A stretch of 64,000 bases of DNA from Berberis thunbergii. Lineage: Eukaryota > Streptophyta > Magnoliopsida > Ranunculales > Berberidaceae. Numbering within the stretch: position 1 is the stretch's first letter; each line of letters starts with the position of its first letter. Shown here piece after piece: positions 1 to 11,401 of the stretch. The stretch lies in contig QNQO01008284.1 of NCBI GenBank assembly GCA_003290165.1, positions 124,001-188,000 of the forward strand, in the 5' to 3' direction. A program made the position numbers and the translations under genes. The notes beneath the pieces were generated by a model. It did no database searches, was not told where the DNA came from, and saw only the letters and a list, made by a program, of their open reading frames with translations.

Positions 1-65
1 TGATGAAATATTCATCAAGATTGGTGAATGATTAGGATGGCTTCCATAAGACATGAGTAACTCAC

Positions 66-1415
66 CTGTAAATTCATCACCAAGAATATCATAATCACTA
101 GTTGTATTTGAATATGAAAAGCCAACTCCAACTGGAGATTCCAGGAATAACATATTCGCTTCTGCATTAAGAAAATAATAAATGATTAAATTAGGCACTT
201 ACAGTATCATAAAAAAAAAAAGTTTTGATATGTACATATGACTATGTTTTGCATATCTTCCTATTAATTTATACATCTTTGCATGAATATATGTATCTGT
301 AAATGTATGTTATGTCTCTGTCTTTATCTTAGTGATTTTGCATACAATACGTGTATATATATATATATATATGTGTGTGTGTGGAGGCATCAACCAACGA
401 GTGGAAACAACCAAATATATGGTATAAAACATAGATGACAATGACAAAGATGTTGAGGAAGGATACTATGCTTTCTTTAAAAATGAAAACCTTTATTCCA
501 TGAGTAAGTGTTGAAAGTAATTCGATGCCCATCTGTATCCACAATAAAAGGACCAATCTCTTGTGTTGCTCCATATCCAACTGAAGAACATCCAGGACCT
601 GAAACCGCATACACCCTGTCACTTTTTCAGAAAGCATGATGTCAAAGCATCCAAGAAAGAGTTTCATATCCTAGGAACTGCTGTAGATGATGTAGATTTG
701 AATATATAAAAGATTTCCATTAAGTACTCTTGATTTTGTGATATTAATAATTAACGTGGCAGGTTTGCTGTGCGCCTCGTATATGTTTAAGAATTATAAG
801 AAGATAAGCATAACCTCTCTTTTATGTCAATCCATTTGAGTATTAAAACATGAGCTGTTTGATATGTAGGATAGTCTAAGAACAGCACTACATGCTCCTT
901 AAAAATTATATGTTTCTTATAGAGAATTCAGTTATATTCTACTCATCGTGCAAGCTACGCTATACAGGTCTCTTTCTTTTAGGGCTACTGACTGTGTTCT
1001 ACCATGACCTCCTTACACTTCAGGGCATAATTATGAAAGATGAACCACCATGGCTATAACAGTTTGCATTACATGCCTCAGAGATTGTAACCAAGTTATA
1101 CTTACCGCCATTCAGCCATAGGACCAGAGGCTTCTCTTCAGGTTGACTCCATGCTTCATAGAACCAGTAAAAGAGTGCTCTTCCATTTTTCTCGTTCACA
1201 GTAATGTAACCAGCGTAGTGTTGGAACCCAACCTTGGGTTGTCCAGGCAGGTCAGTCACAAGATCCTCATTCGTTACTAATTTTGTACCCTGCTCATATG
1301 ACCGTGATACGTGTCTTGCGCTTACAACAGGCACAAAAACAGCTACAATAAGAAGTACCCATGTTAGAAAACAAATGACTTTTTTTACAAATGCCAAGAT
1401 TCTTCTAAGACTCAT
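66..1415 (-). CDS. Serine carboxypeptidase-like protein (SCPL, type II), first three coding exons; gene continues off the left edge
   Basis: Serine carboxypeptidases (peptidase family S10) are secreted or vacuolar alpha/beta-hydrolases; some plant members act as acyltransferases. Three exons join in frame: 1106-1415, 491-598 and 66-161. Donors are GTAAG (1105 down) and GTTTT (490 down), acceptors TTTCAG and TGCAG; a further donor GTGAG follows at 65 down, so the gene runs on to the left. The start at 1415 gives a hydrophobic signal peptide (residues about 14-33), then a mature N-terminus containing DLPGQP and HYAGY, then FYWFYEA and PLVLWLNGG. Exon 2 completes the family signature NGGPGCSS, and exon 3 carries [13 protein letters not shown]. 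About 171 residues are present of a usual 450-500. The catalytic Ser, Asp and His would lie in the missing part. The second exon keeps the type II spacing. No stop or frameshift is seen. Which SCPL subclade it belongs to, and its substrate, cannot be decided here. Confidence 0.9.
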
Positions 1416-1495
1416 CTCTTTGAAGTGGCTCAGCTTAGATCACGAGATGAGATAAAACGCTAAGATTCACATCTTAAATACGATGAGGAGCTGGT

Positions 1496-1503
1496 GTATA
1501 TAT
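1496..1503 (-). promoter_or_regulatory. Probable TATA box of the SCPL gene
   Basis: On the minus strand the sequence reads CTATATATAC, about 80 bases upstream of the SCPL start codon at 1415. This is the usual spacing for a plant core promoter with a 5' UTR of roughly 50 nt. Inference from position and sequence only. Confidence 0.5.
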
Positions 1504-3000
1504 AGACCATAACATTTCATGTTCAAAGAGAGAGTTTATACTTTATTAAAATGGTAGAAGCATCCTAGGCGGCGCTTCTGACGTGGACTTAAGGCAGTTT
1601 TAAGGGAATTTTCTGGCAAATATCAAGATTGGTTAGTGGAGGTTCCATTTTCAGATGTGGGTTGTTGAAGTCAGAGTTACATGAACAACATTCATGATTA
1701 AAATGCCTCATATCTATTAGTAGGGATACTTTTAGCAATCAGATTACAGTAACCAGTCTTTAAGCAAAATGACATTATCTGAATTAGTGGATGCACGTGT
1801 TCCCAAACTAATAATGCCTCTGGTTAGGCTCTTTAAGTTCTCCAAATTTTATCCTAAACTTATTATTTCTTTTACATCTAAAACTGAATTTTGTTTCACC
1901 TATTACAAGTTAAAATAGAGTGCACTTTTACATACGAGGCTGTCCAACTTAAGTATTCACTTTGTAATATTTAGATAACTACTCATAAAAATTGTCAACT
2001 TGACCATTCAGTATAGACTTAGAGCCTGTGTCAGTGAGTGGAGTTAGAATTTTCAGGGGGGAGGCTCGTTGAAACCCTTTTACTACAGATGGAGCCCGAA
2101 ACTACAGCATAGGCTTCAAGTATGTTAAATTAGATCTAAACCATCCATTTAAAGCAGGTAAAGAAATAACCTGAATTCCTATGATGTATAGGCACTACAT
2201 ACCATGCACTATGCACCACCATATTTGAAAGCTAAAAGAAACTGAGTAATAACACCTACCACTTGCGCTTGCATAGAAGGCCTACCTCATTCCTAGCCAT
2301 TTGTTGCTTTAGTAAGAGTGACATGTACGTAGAGACAAGGTGGTATATATTTTAAAGTTGGTGGTGCCCTAGAAAATAGAAAAAGTTGAGTTGCTTTTCT
2401 GGGTTTCATCATCAAAGATTAGAAAATAAAAAATGGTTGAACGAAACCTTATGGGTTGTGACTATAGATGAGAGTCAAAGTGATGAAGGAATGAAAAGGA
2501 AAGAATTTGGTTGTTGATCATGAGTTGGATTCCAACTTCTGAATAGTTGCGGAAGGGGTAGAATTATCTATTTAATAACTCAAATTACTAGGTATCAGCT
2601 ATTTTCAGATTTGCAGTCTATTACAACCCTGATGTACAACCATTTCATCAGTAGACTGATGTATTTATCACTATGGATTGCAGAATATATGAGTTAGAAT
2701 GAGTATGATGACCACAAGGATTCTCTGGTTTATTCAGAGACACTTATCAATTTTATGAATGTTACTTGAACATGATCGTCGGCTAGGAGAAGTGGAACCT
2801 CTACATATCTGTTAAGGCCGGCACCATTTGTCCTTTCTGTGGGATATTACATTAGTATCCATTTGTTCAGTTGAATACAAGATGGGGAGGGTTCTTATAG
2901 GATTAGGAACTATTTGAATGCAGTAATGTTGTCTTAGATATAATGCACCTTCCAGTTATTTTCCACTTTTGCATGTTTTGTTTTGTTTTATTTTCCACTG
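1504..3000. other. Intergenic stretch upstream of SCPL
   Basis: AT-rich sequence with no recognisable coding motif, TIR or LTR. It presumably holds the SCPL promoter region at its left end. Confidence 0.5.
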
Positions 3001-3058
3001 TAGCAAGCAAATCTTTATTTTTGAAAGCACTCAACCAGCATTTGTTGTGTCTTTTCAG

Positions 3059-3165
3059 CATGTGAAAACTGCCTCCAACACGGGGTTCGTGGATTTCACC
3101 CTTTCACTACCTGATGGTGGGGTTCAGTCGATATCAAAGGATTATGAAAAGTGCAATTTCATTAG
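3059..3165 (+). pseudogene. Isolated exon-like segment of unknown protein
   Basis: A 107-base segment lies between a good acceptor (pyrimidine-rich TGTCTTTTCAG ending at 3058) and a donor (ATTAG followed by GTATTG from 3166). It is open in one frame, encoding about 35 residues that begin HVKTASNTGF and continue FTLSLPDGG. Open reading in the same frame extends upstream to 2969. The peptide has ordinary, non-low-complexity composition. I do not recognise the family, and no neighbouring exon of the same gene was found on either side. It may be one exon of a fragmented gene or a captured exon; it could also be chance. Confidence 0.3.
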
Positions 3166-3185
3166 GTATTGCTTTGTCTCTTAAT

Positions 3186-5005
3186 TTATCCTTTAAATCA
3201 TTATCATGACCTGTATGCTTATAACCATTGCATGAATGTGTGGCAATGTTATCATTGGCTATTTTGAACTTTAACCTGGAAAGCTAGCCTACGAGACAAA
3301 ATGCGCAATTAAAGTTATGCGGAAACGTGTGGCCTTGGGTTGAAGGATTGGACTCATGACGTAAAATTTGTGACACAGAGTCTCTTTATTCACCGTCTCC
3401 CCCCAACCAGTTGATTTCCTTCATTTGAGACACACTTGATACCATTGACTCTCCATATTGTTTCCACCTTCAAAGTTGGTATCAAATCATAAAATCTTTG
3501 TTGCAGCTCAGCCCTATCATGTTACCTTCATGATAATGAGGCCAAAGACCTCAAAATAAGGAGAACAAAATATATTCAATTGGTCTGATCAAAATCAATC
3601 ATGACTAGCCAACAGGGGAGAGCATTAGACATATCAACAAAAAGAACACTTAATCGACATAGTTTCATCCTCTAGAACTTAATTGACTCACTTTCCGATA
3701 AAAGCTTTCTTTACGTTAGCCACCTTGTTATCCAAATCTTCTTGTAATCCAAAAGCCAAAACCCACTCTTCTTGTGACAGAATTACCTAACATCTAGAAA
3801 ATCGCTCATTCATTTCCATGGCTGTTGGTGTATTCAACTTACACTTGAGTTAGAGAAGGGGAGTCAGAGTTCCAGTTCATTAAAAAAGCCTTTGCCACTC
3901 ACCCAAGTCAGTTTTGGAGGTATTACTGTGCATTGAACCTGCATGTTTTCCTGCAAGTGCTCTTTATCATAAAACATAAAGATCTTCCATAAATTCCTTA
4001 ATTTCGTTCTTTACAAAGATAAGATACATTTCAAATTGTTAACTCCATCCTTGACTTGATGTTCGATCAATTGGATAAGAAATGACTACAGATAGGACAA
4101 GGAATCGTGGGATACCTCAACTGTTTTGAAGTCCAACTTCGTTGAAACAGTTATATTCCACTGCATTCAACATCGTTCCACTCATGGAGCATATTCATGA
4201 TTCATACAGGAAGTTACAGGTTGTGTAAACTACCAAAGCATCTAGTCAAATTCAGCTTCTTTCTAGAATTTTGGAAAATGAATGATAAGTTGATAGCACA
4301 TTGCAACTTGCTATTGCTACTTGTTGGAGAAATGACATTGGACACCATTTTTAGGACTCTATCGTCAACAAAATTACTTTATTACGAAGCTAATATTGCT
4401 AAGCACACTCAATGGTAAAAAAGTGAAAGTAGTTCTCATCAGCTCCATAGATCCATCAATTGTGGATAAAACTTCTTTTCTTTTCACCTACTTTGGCTAG
4501 TCTCAAACTCTATCATACCTTAATGTATAGCTTAGGAAGGTAAGCTTCCATATTGGTTTTCCTTTAAAACACTTTACTTTAAACTAATATGCATTTTTAG
4601 TCTTGCTGGATTGTTTGCCTGTAGAAGAGATAAGGGATTCGTGACAATGGTTTTATTAATTAGTAAATGTTGGCAATTGAGTGGATGTTGAATGGTTAGG
4701 AGGTTCAAATAGTTGACTCAAGTGTTCCAAACAGGTATGAAAAAGTATGCCCCTTTATTAACATGGCATATGTTGAGGATGAATATGAACCTTTGGCCTA
4801 TCCAATGTTTGTTTGACTGAATAATTTGTAGATTCAAAAGCATCGATCCTTCTAATAAGTAGAGAGCCTCTACTTTGCTTTAGCAATCTTTCAAAATATC
4901 TATGATATGTGCGAGTATACCCGAAATTTATTGAAATATCCAAAACATCTGCAATATCTTTCCCATTTCCAAGAGTGTCAGTATCTAAGGTTTTATTTGA
5001 GTTGA
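3186..5005. other. Intergenic stretch, nothing firmly identified
   Basis: No gene recognised. At 3477-3488 there is a sequence two mismatches away from the initiator-Met primer binding site of Copia elements, but no LTR or gag-like reading was found around it. An 84-codon open frame on the minus strand (4758-5009) stops being readable where the CACTA element begins, and I do not recognise its product. Confidence 0.35.
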
Positions 5006-5008
5006 ACA

Positions 5009-6455
5009 CACTACAAAAAAAAAATGTTTCAACAACGGCTAAAAACCGTTGCTAATTGGCAAAAAACCGTCGCTACAATGATTTAGCCACGGCACAACAA
5101 CCGTCGCAATACCGTCACTAGTTTAATCGTTGCTATTTGAATCAGCAACGGTAAACTATCCCGTCGCTAATTAGCCAAAAAAACTGTGGCTAACTCAAAA
5201 AATTATGTCGCTAAAGCTGCTGAAAATTTCGACGAAGACTGTCGCTAATTGTAAAATAGCGACGGTTTTTTGCCGTCGCTATTTAGCGATCGTTTTTTTG
5301 CCGTCGCTATATAGTGACAGTTTTTGCTAAATAGCGACGGTTTTTTGTCGTCGCTATTTAGCGACCATTTTTTTACCGTGGCTATTTAGTGACGGTTTTT
5401 GCTAAATAGTGTCGGTTTTTTGCCGTCGCTATTTAGCAACCGTTTATTTTCCGTCGCTACTTAGCGAGGGTTTTTTTGCGGTCGCTAAGGCTATTTAGCG
5501 ATGGTTTTTTGCCTTGGCTATTTAGCGACGATTTTTTGCCGTCGCTAAATTGCAAATCTAATTGACAAAACAGCCACGGTATTTGTTGTGGCTATTTAGG
5601 GACAACTTTGTTGCAAATCATATTGACAAATGAAATTTACAAATTATAAATTACAAATTATAATTCATTTTTTATAATGAAATTAGCTATTAATGATTTT
5701 CCATTTTGAAAATTAATATCAACTACCAGAACTAAACTTAATTGATCAAAATTATAACAAAAATTACATAGTCTCTAGAATATCATACAAAAATTACAAA
5801 AAAAATTACAATTCTTTGATCTGATCCGATCTTCTTTGATCTTCTTTGATCTGATCTGATCTTCTTTGATCTGATCTTCTTTGATCTGATCTTCTTCGAT
5901 CTGATCATATCTTTGATCGATCTAATCTTCTTCGATCTGATCAAAAACCAATTAGCCACGGTAAATTGCCGTAGCTAAACTCTTTAGTGTTTAATTTTTA
6001 AAAAAAAAAAACCAATTAGCCACGGTTTTTTGCCGTCGCTAATAAAAAAAATCAAGTGTTTAAATTATTTATAAAAAAAAAAAACCAATTAGCCACGGTT
6101 TTTTGCCGTCGCTAATAAAAAAATCAAAAACCAATTAGCCACGGTAAATTGCCGTAGCTAAACTCTTTAGTGTTAAATTTTTATTTTTAAAAACCAATTA
6201 GCCACGATTTTTTGCCATGGCTAATTATTTTTATTTGTAAATCTTAGCAACGACTAAATTACCGTCGCTAATACAATAATTAGCGACAGTTTTAAGCCGT
6301 CGCTAAATATTTTGCGACGGATTTTTATAATTATGAGTTGAAATAGTATTGAAAGCAATTAGCGACATTTTTTTGCCATCGCTAATCGTATAACTAGCGA
6401 CGGTATCAAAAAATCGTCGCTAGTTTCCATAGCTATTAAAGCTTTTTTTGTAGTG
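5009..6455. mobile_element. Non-autonomous CACTA (En/Spm-type) DNA transposon, 1447 bp
   Basis: The element starts CACTACAAAAAAA and ends with its complement TTTTTTTGTAGTG, a 13-bp TIR of the CACTA class. It is flanked by the 3-bp target duplication ACA (5006-5008 and 6456-6458), the length expected for this superfamily. Both subterminal regions are packed with short repeats of TAGCGACGG and its complement CCGTCGCTA in both orientations; in CACTA elements such repeats are transposase-binding sites. No transposase reading frame is present, so movement would need an autonomous partner. A GATC-rich minisatellite lies in the middle. Confidence 0.9.
5817..5942. repeat. GATCTGATCTTCTTT minisatellite inside the CACTA element
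   Basis: Imperfect tandem units built from GATCTGATC and TTCTTTGATC, about eight in a row. It separates the two halves of the CACTA element and has no evident coding role. Confidence 0.75.
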
Positions 6456-6702
6456 ACAATAACTGACTTCTTAATCACATTGGTTCAGCATGGAGAGGAT
6501 AGTACTATGAATCATCAAGGCTTTGTTTGGCTTAGCTTAATAAACGTATAGCCTGCCTTTTCCTACAGCGTGTCACGTACATAGAATCAGAAAATGCCAG
6601 TGAGGTGTTTATTATAATCACTTGTTATGTAACATAATTGGGCCCAACAATGTCTGCCATATGGTAAAGCCTTGTTTTTTGGTAAAGCATAGTGCATAAC
6701 TA

Positions 6703-7127
6703 TTAGAAAGTACGGTTACAATAACATTGTCCAGCAGTGGTAGCAAGATTGTATGTCTTAGAGTTAAGTTCACGAGGAATAAAATTACTAAACCAAAGAT
6801 TATGATAAGATAGGAGTTGCCTAATGCTGCTAATGAGAGGTCGCCACAACCAACATATGTATGTCTCTAGCGTTTCTTTTTCCTCGTGCAAAATGGTCTA
6901 CAACGCACCAGAGTAAGGAGAAAACCCTTTTTCCACTATCGAGTTTTGATAAGCAAAAGCGTTGCATCCACAACGTAGCACTCCGCCATAGTGTTGTCAA
7001 AAACCTTCCCAGATATGGGACCGACTACCCTAGCAAGAACCTTGCCAACAACATCCACTGCCAAAATGCCAAACGATCCCTGTTTTGAAGAAGCCAAGAA
7101 ACTTGCATCATAAGTGATCACAATCAT
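6703..7127 (-). pseudogene. LINE C-terminal RNase H-like (RVT_3) fragment
   Basis: The segment at 6936-7127 reads ITYDASF, GSFGILAVD and MAECYVVDATLLL, and 6703-6891 reads FIPRELNSKTYNLA; together they are the start and end of an RVT_3-type RNase H domain as found at the end of some plant LINE ORF2s. The conserved Asp of YDAS and Glu of AEC are present. A stop separates the parts. Confidence 0.7.
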
Positions 7128-7464
7128 GTCTGATTTTGAAGTGTTGGAAAGGGTCGGAGTTGAATAGATCGCAAGTTGAGCCTATGAGTTCTAGCTGCTT
7201 GTAATTGTTTATGAATCAGCTCTAATTTGATGGTTTCCGTTTTTGGGAAAGGGCCAAAAGTAACGGTTGGGTTAGCTTGGGCATCAGACAAAGTTGTAGG
7301 ACTCTTGGTAAGGGCATTTTCAAGGATGTTATGGAGGGAAACATTATTAGCATTATTCTTATCTGTGTTGGTAATAGATTGATGCAAAGAGGTATGGTTA
7401 TTTGTGAACCATTGGTTATTCCAAAAATACCAGGTTTGCTGAAAAGAGGTTAGGAACAATTTAG

Positions 7465-7895
7465 TAGGGCTGAAAACCGAACCGACGGTTCGGTTTTTCA
7501 CCTAAACCGTGAACCGAACCGATTTAGGTCGGTTTTAAAATTTTCAAATCGAAACCGAACCGACCATTAACAAAACCGATCCGAAACCGAACCGATTCTA
7601 ATTTATAAAAACCGTAACTGAACCGAACAGACTAAAATCGAACCAAAATCGAAATAAAACTGAACCGACCGACTATTTTAAACATATTGTATTATTTATA
7701 TATAAAATATATATTATTTATATATATATTCAGTCGGTTCGGTTTGGTCGGTTAAAATCACATAGAAATTGAAAACCGAAACCGACCACTTGGGTTTTGA
7801 ATTTTTTAAAACCGAAAACGATCAGAACAGAATTTATACCGAACCAATCGGTTCGGTCGGTTTAATCGATTTGATCGGTTTTTTGTTCAGCCCTA
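7465..7895. mobile_element. hAT-type MITE (TAGGGCTG termini), 431 bp, nested in the LINE
   Basis: TIRs are TAGGGCTGAA at the left and TTCAGCCCTA at the right. A perfect 8-bp target duplication, CAATTTAG, lies at 7457-7464 and 7896-7903. The interior is filled with the motif AACCGA/TCGGTT in both orientations, flanking an AT-rich core with TATATA runs. There is no coding capacity. It interrupts LINE ORF2, so it is younger than that insertion. Confidence 0.92.
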
Positions 7896-7943
7896 CAATT
7901 TAGTGTGGAACCTAGTTTTGTTAAAAATCAGTTTGTTTCGCAT

Positions 7944-9009
7944 CTACCAGATGGTAAGGAGAACCGCCGTGAATTGTGACAATATTTCATCTTTGTTTCC
8001 AGGATGAGCCTTGTATGTAGCCCACATGAAGTTGAAAAACTTCGTTGTAGTGGGAGTATTGATGCTAGCAAGAGGCAATTTGATAGGGAGAGGGGTAAGT
8101 TGCCAAAGTCTTAGGATGATCGGGCAGATGAAGAAAATATGTGTAACATCCTCCGAGTAATCTTGGCAAGACACAACTATCATCGATAGGCGAATGGAGC
8201 CTAATAAGATTCGTCAATGTTTTGAGTTATCTTCCAAAGGAGGAAAAGAGAATAGGAGGGGTCCTTACTTTCCAAAGATCTCATTAATGTTTAGCTTGAG
8301 ATGACATGTTTGAGCTAGTTAAGTGGAAGTTTCAAATTTCTCAAGGACAAAGGCTTGGGTCGCACTTTTAAATGAGAACATGCCTCTTTTGTCAAAAGAC
8401 CAAATGGGGCTTGGGTCGCACTTTTAACTTAGAAATATATTTTTTTTGTCAAAAGACCAAATGAGTTAGTCAGACCTTTGGGAAGGTCAGATGATGATAT
8501 CCAGGGTATCTTTAGCCAATGGACTGGATTAGGTTCGTGTTCCATTGCACCCGTTGGCCTGATGGGTGGAGCTAGAAATCAAGGATGGTACGAGAGGTGT
8601 GCAAAATGTTGGGTATCGAAGTGCAATCAGCCAGGACAAGACTTGGTCTGACCCAACAGTCCCTTCAGAGATCAATGGTAGTACCAGATAAAACTTGCCA
8701 AATGAGATGTTGTTTCATCCTGGAGAAAGCATAGAGATTACCTCTCCAGGCAAAAGAGGCAATATTGGGAGCTTTGCAGAGTTGAAAGATACTCTTATTC
8801 CTGAAATAAATAGCTTTGAATTGGAGTGTGCGAGGGTGGTTGAGTGGTGAGGAAATCACTTGCCATATGCTCTTTGCCATCAAAGCAAAATTCTTATTTT
8901 TAGCTGAAGGAATGTTGAGATCTTCTAGGTGGAGAGGCATAGTTATCCCAAGTGCAAAGATGGTTGGCCTTACTATCCCCTGTTTCATTCCACTAGAAGT
9001 TTTGGGCAT
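7944..9009 (-). pseudogene. LINE post-RT and zf-RVT fragments
   Basis: At 8665-9009 a 114-residue piece contains GITMPLHLEDLNIPSAKNKN and AKSIWQV, typical of the segment after the RT in plant LINEs. At 7944-8183 a piece with THIFFICPIILRLW resembles the Cys/His zf-RVT region. The two are out of frame with each other. Confidence 0.65.
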
Positions 9010-9133
9010 GGTTATCCAATTTGGTGGTGATAAAACAATGGAGAAAGAAAATTTGCATTGTATATGTAGAAAATGAATTGAGGATAGCTTTGATCATGAC
9101 TGTCCTCTCAGCATGAGAAAGGACTTTTGATTT

Positions 9134-9658
9134 TCAACTAGATAGCTTTGTGTTGACTTTATCCAGAAGGAACTGAAAATCAGAGGTTTTCTCTTTGGAA
9201 AGAAGAAGAAGTGAGCCCAAATATTTATCTATGGGGTTATAGATCTTTGATCCCATGATTTTGTTTATCATTTTGACATGTCTTGAGTGGACATTTGAGC
9301 TATAAAAGACGGACGATTTTTCATAATTGACTGCCTTTCCCGAAGCCAACCAATATTGGGAGAGAATGTCTTTAACATAATGGGCTTTCGCCAGGGAGGC
9401 TTGGCAGAAAAGCATGAAATCGTCGGCATATAACAGGTGACTGATAGAGGAGGAGTGGCGTTGGATTTTGATACCTTGAATAAGGTCCTCATTTTCAGCC
9501 CGAACGAGAAGTCTAAAGAGAGTTTCAGCAATTAAAATGAAAAGATAAGGGGAAAGAGGGTCCCTTTGTTTGTTGCCCCTGGTGTGTTTGATGATGGGGA
9601 GAGGGGAGCCATTAAGCAACACTTGGAGAGAAGGGGTGGATATACACTGGTCTATCAT
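9134..9658 (-). pseudogene. LINE reverse transcriptase fragment
   Basis: 174 open residues contain the RT core: the DPLSPYLF block, then LLYADDFMLF with the catalytic YADD, then the thumb-proximal CLGSLL-like block. The residue before DPLSPYLF is Arg where active plant LINEs usually have Gly. The reading breaks upstream and downstream, so this is one surviving piece of a dead ORF2. Confidence 0.85.
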
Positions 9659-10089
9659 TTCGATCCATTCTCAAGCAAAGCCTAATTGTGCAAGGAGTTG
9701 GAGCAAAAAATGGCATTCAACCCTATCATAGGCTTTAGCTATATCAATTTTAATAGCCATCCACCATTGTTTCTTTTTGCGACAATGTTTCATTTGGAAG
9801 AAAGTTCATGAGCTAGACTCATATTGTCTACAATAGAACGACCTTTCAGAAATGCACCTTAGTTAGGGGATATAATTTTACCTAGTAGGGGTTTGAGCCG
9901 GTTTGCTAAAAAAATTTAGATGATCTTGTATATGACATTGTAGAGTCTGATGGGGCGGAATTTGTCAAGAGTGGTAGGGTTGGAGACTTTCGGGATCAGG
10001 GCGGCAAAGGTTTCAATGAGTTTTGGGTCTAATTTCCGAGTAGTGAAAAAGTTGACCACTAGTTCAATGACATCATATTTAACAATATC

Positions 10090-10389
10090 TCAGTACTGTT
10101 GAAAAAAGAAAGCATGAAAACCATTCGGGCCTAGGGCATTGTGGCTCCCCATACCAAAAAGCGAAGAATGAATTTCTTCTTCACTTGGAATAGTGAGGAG
10201 ATATTCATTTTTCCGTTGAAGCGATAGTAGGGGTAAGAGCGAGAGGATATCTAGGCAAGGATTAGGATTGGAAGAATTAAAGATATTTTCAAAGTACGCG
10301 TTAAGAACCTGTCCTACCAAGTCATGATTTAAGTGCCAATTATTTGAAGCGTCCTTGAGACGCATAATGACATTTTTCTTTATGTGCAT
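10090..10389 (-). pseudogene. LINE ORF2 fragment, endonuclease-RT linker
   Basis: A 99-residue open segment with LKDASNNW, AYFENIF, IPSEEEI and GPNGFHAFFF matches the region just before the reverse transcriptase of plant L1-type ORF2 proteins. The same frame family continues upstream to about 10690 through an internal stop, with WLKECDKNTKF readable near 10420. It is a relic. Confidence 0.7.
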
Positions 10390-11401
10390 GAGGGAGGTTA
10401 GGTGAAGGAATTTAGTATTTTTATCACATTCCTTAAGCCAGGAGTATCCCTATTTATTACGCCAAAACAATTCCTCTCTAAAATATAATTATGAAAGGCA
10501 GTCTTCTAGGATGCAGTGGCCTCAGCATTATCTAGAGATTGGGTGTTATTTTGGAGTTTATCTAAAGCTTTTTGAGTTTCCAAGATGTTTTGTTGAATAT
10601 TCCGGAAATCTAGTTTATTCCATTTGTTAAGGCAATGACTGAGCTTTCATGTTACATTAGTATCTATCCTTCAAGTTGAGCTATTGGCGAAGGCAATTTG
10701 AAATACTCCCAAACCAAAAACCCTCTCAAGACTAAAGATTAAATCCCAAAGATTAAATCTTAACTACTTTAAAATCTTAAGCTATTAGATCAGGCAAAAT
10801 TAGCATAAATAAATAATGGGGGCTCTGGTTCATGGAGCATATTGTAGTCTCCAAATCTGTTAATAAGATTAAGGAAACTTAACAATGCTAAGAAGTAAAA
10901 AAAACAGCTGAAGACTTAGATGTCTAGTGGTCTAAAAAAAGAGGGAAAAGATGAAAGTTTAAAACGTTGGTCATAGACTAGTTATCATTTGGGAGAGCTC
11001 TAAAAATAGGATCTATAAAATACACTTCAGTAATCAATAAATTATGTTTGTTAAGGCCTTCTACTCCTCTAATTGTGCTGATAATTTATGTGAATGCATG
11101 AATGATATATCAAAATTGAGTTCAGTAGAAGTGGTTATCCGCGTAAAAACCTTGAGCTTTTTTTAAATAGATATTTGAGAGAAAACTCCTTGATAAATAA
11201 TTTTAAATAAATATTTGGGAGAAAACTCCTTCATTTGCACTAATCTCAACCCTCAATAAAACAACATACTAATTTATCATTATTATTGATTTTACAACCT
11301 TTCATTACTCATTTTGGAATGTGTAGAACAACTTCGGAAACAACATGTGTAAGTTTCAGCTTGATGTATGTCAACATCTAATTTTTATCTACACCTCTTA
11401 A

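Larger units (their letters stand above)
6690..10700 (-). mobile_element. Degenerate LINE (L1-like non-LTR retrotransposon), 5'-truncated ORF2
   Basis: Reading the minus strand from about 10690 down, the domains follow plant LINE ORF2 order: the linker before the polymerase (10090-10389 with GPNGFHAFFF), reverse transcriptase (9134-9658 with YADD), the post-RT region (8665-9009), a zinc-finger-like zf-RVT segment (7944-8183), and a C-terminal RNase H-like domain (6703-7127). Stops and frameshifts separate the blocks. No endonuclease domain was seen upstream, so the copy looks 5'-truncated, as is usual for LINEs. A hAT MITE is nested at 7465-7895. Ends are approximate because no clear target duplication or poly(A) tail was found. 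Confidence 0.8.

Noticed and set aside
3477..3488. Copia-like primer binding site (TGGTATCAAATC)
   Set aside because: Two mismatches to the initiator-Met site, no LTR before it and no gag-like reading after it.
4758..5009. 84-codon minus-strand open frame ending at the CACTA border
   Set aside because: No recognised motif, no ATG at its start, and removing the CACTA element does not give a clear extension.
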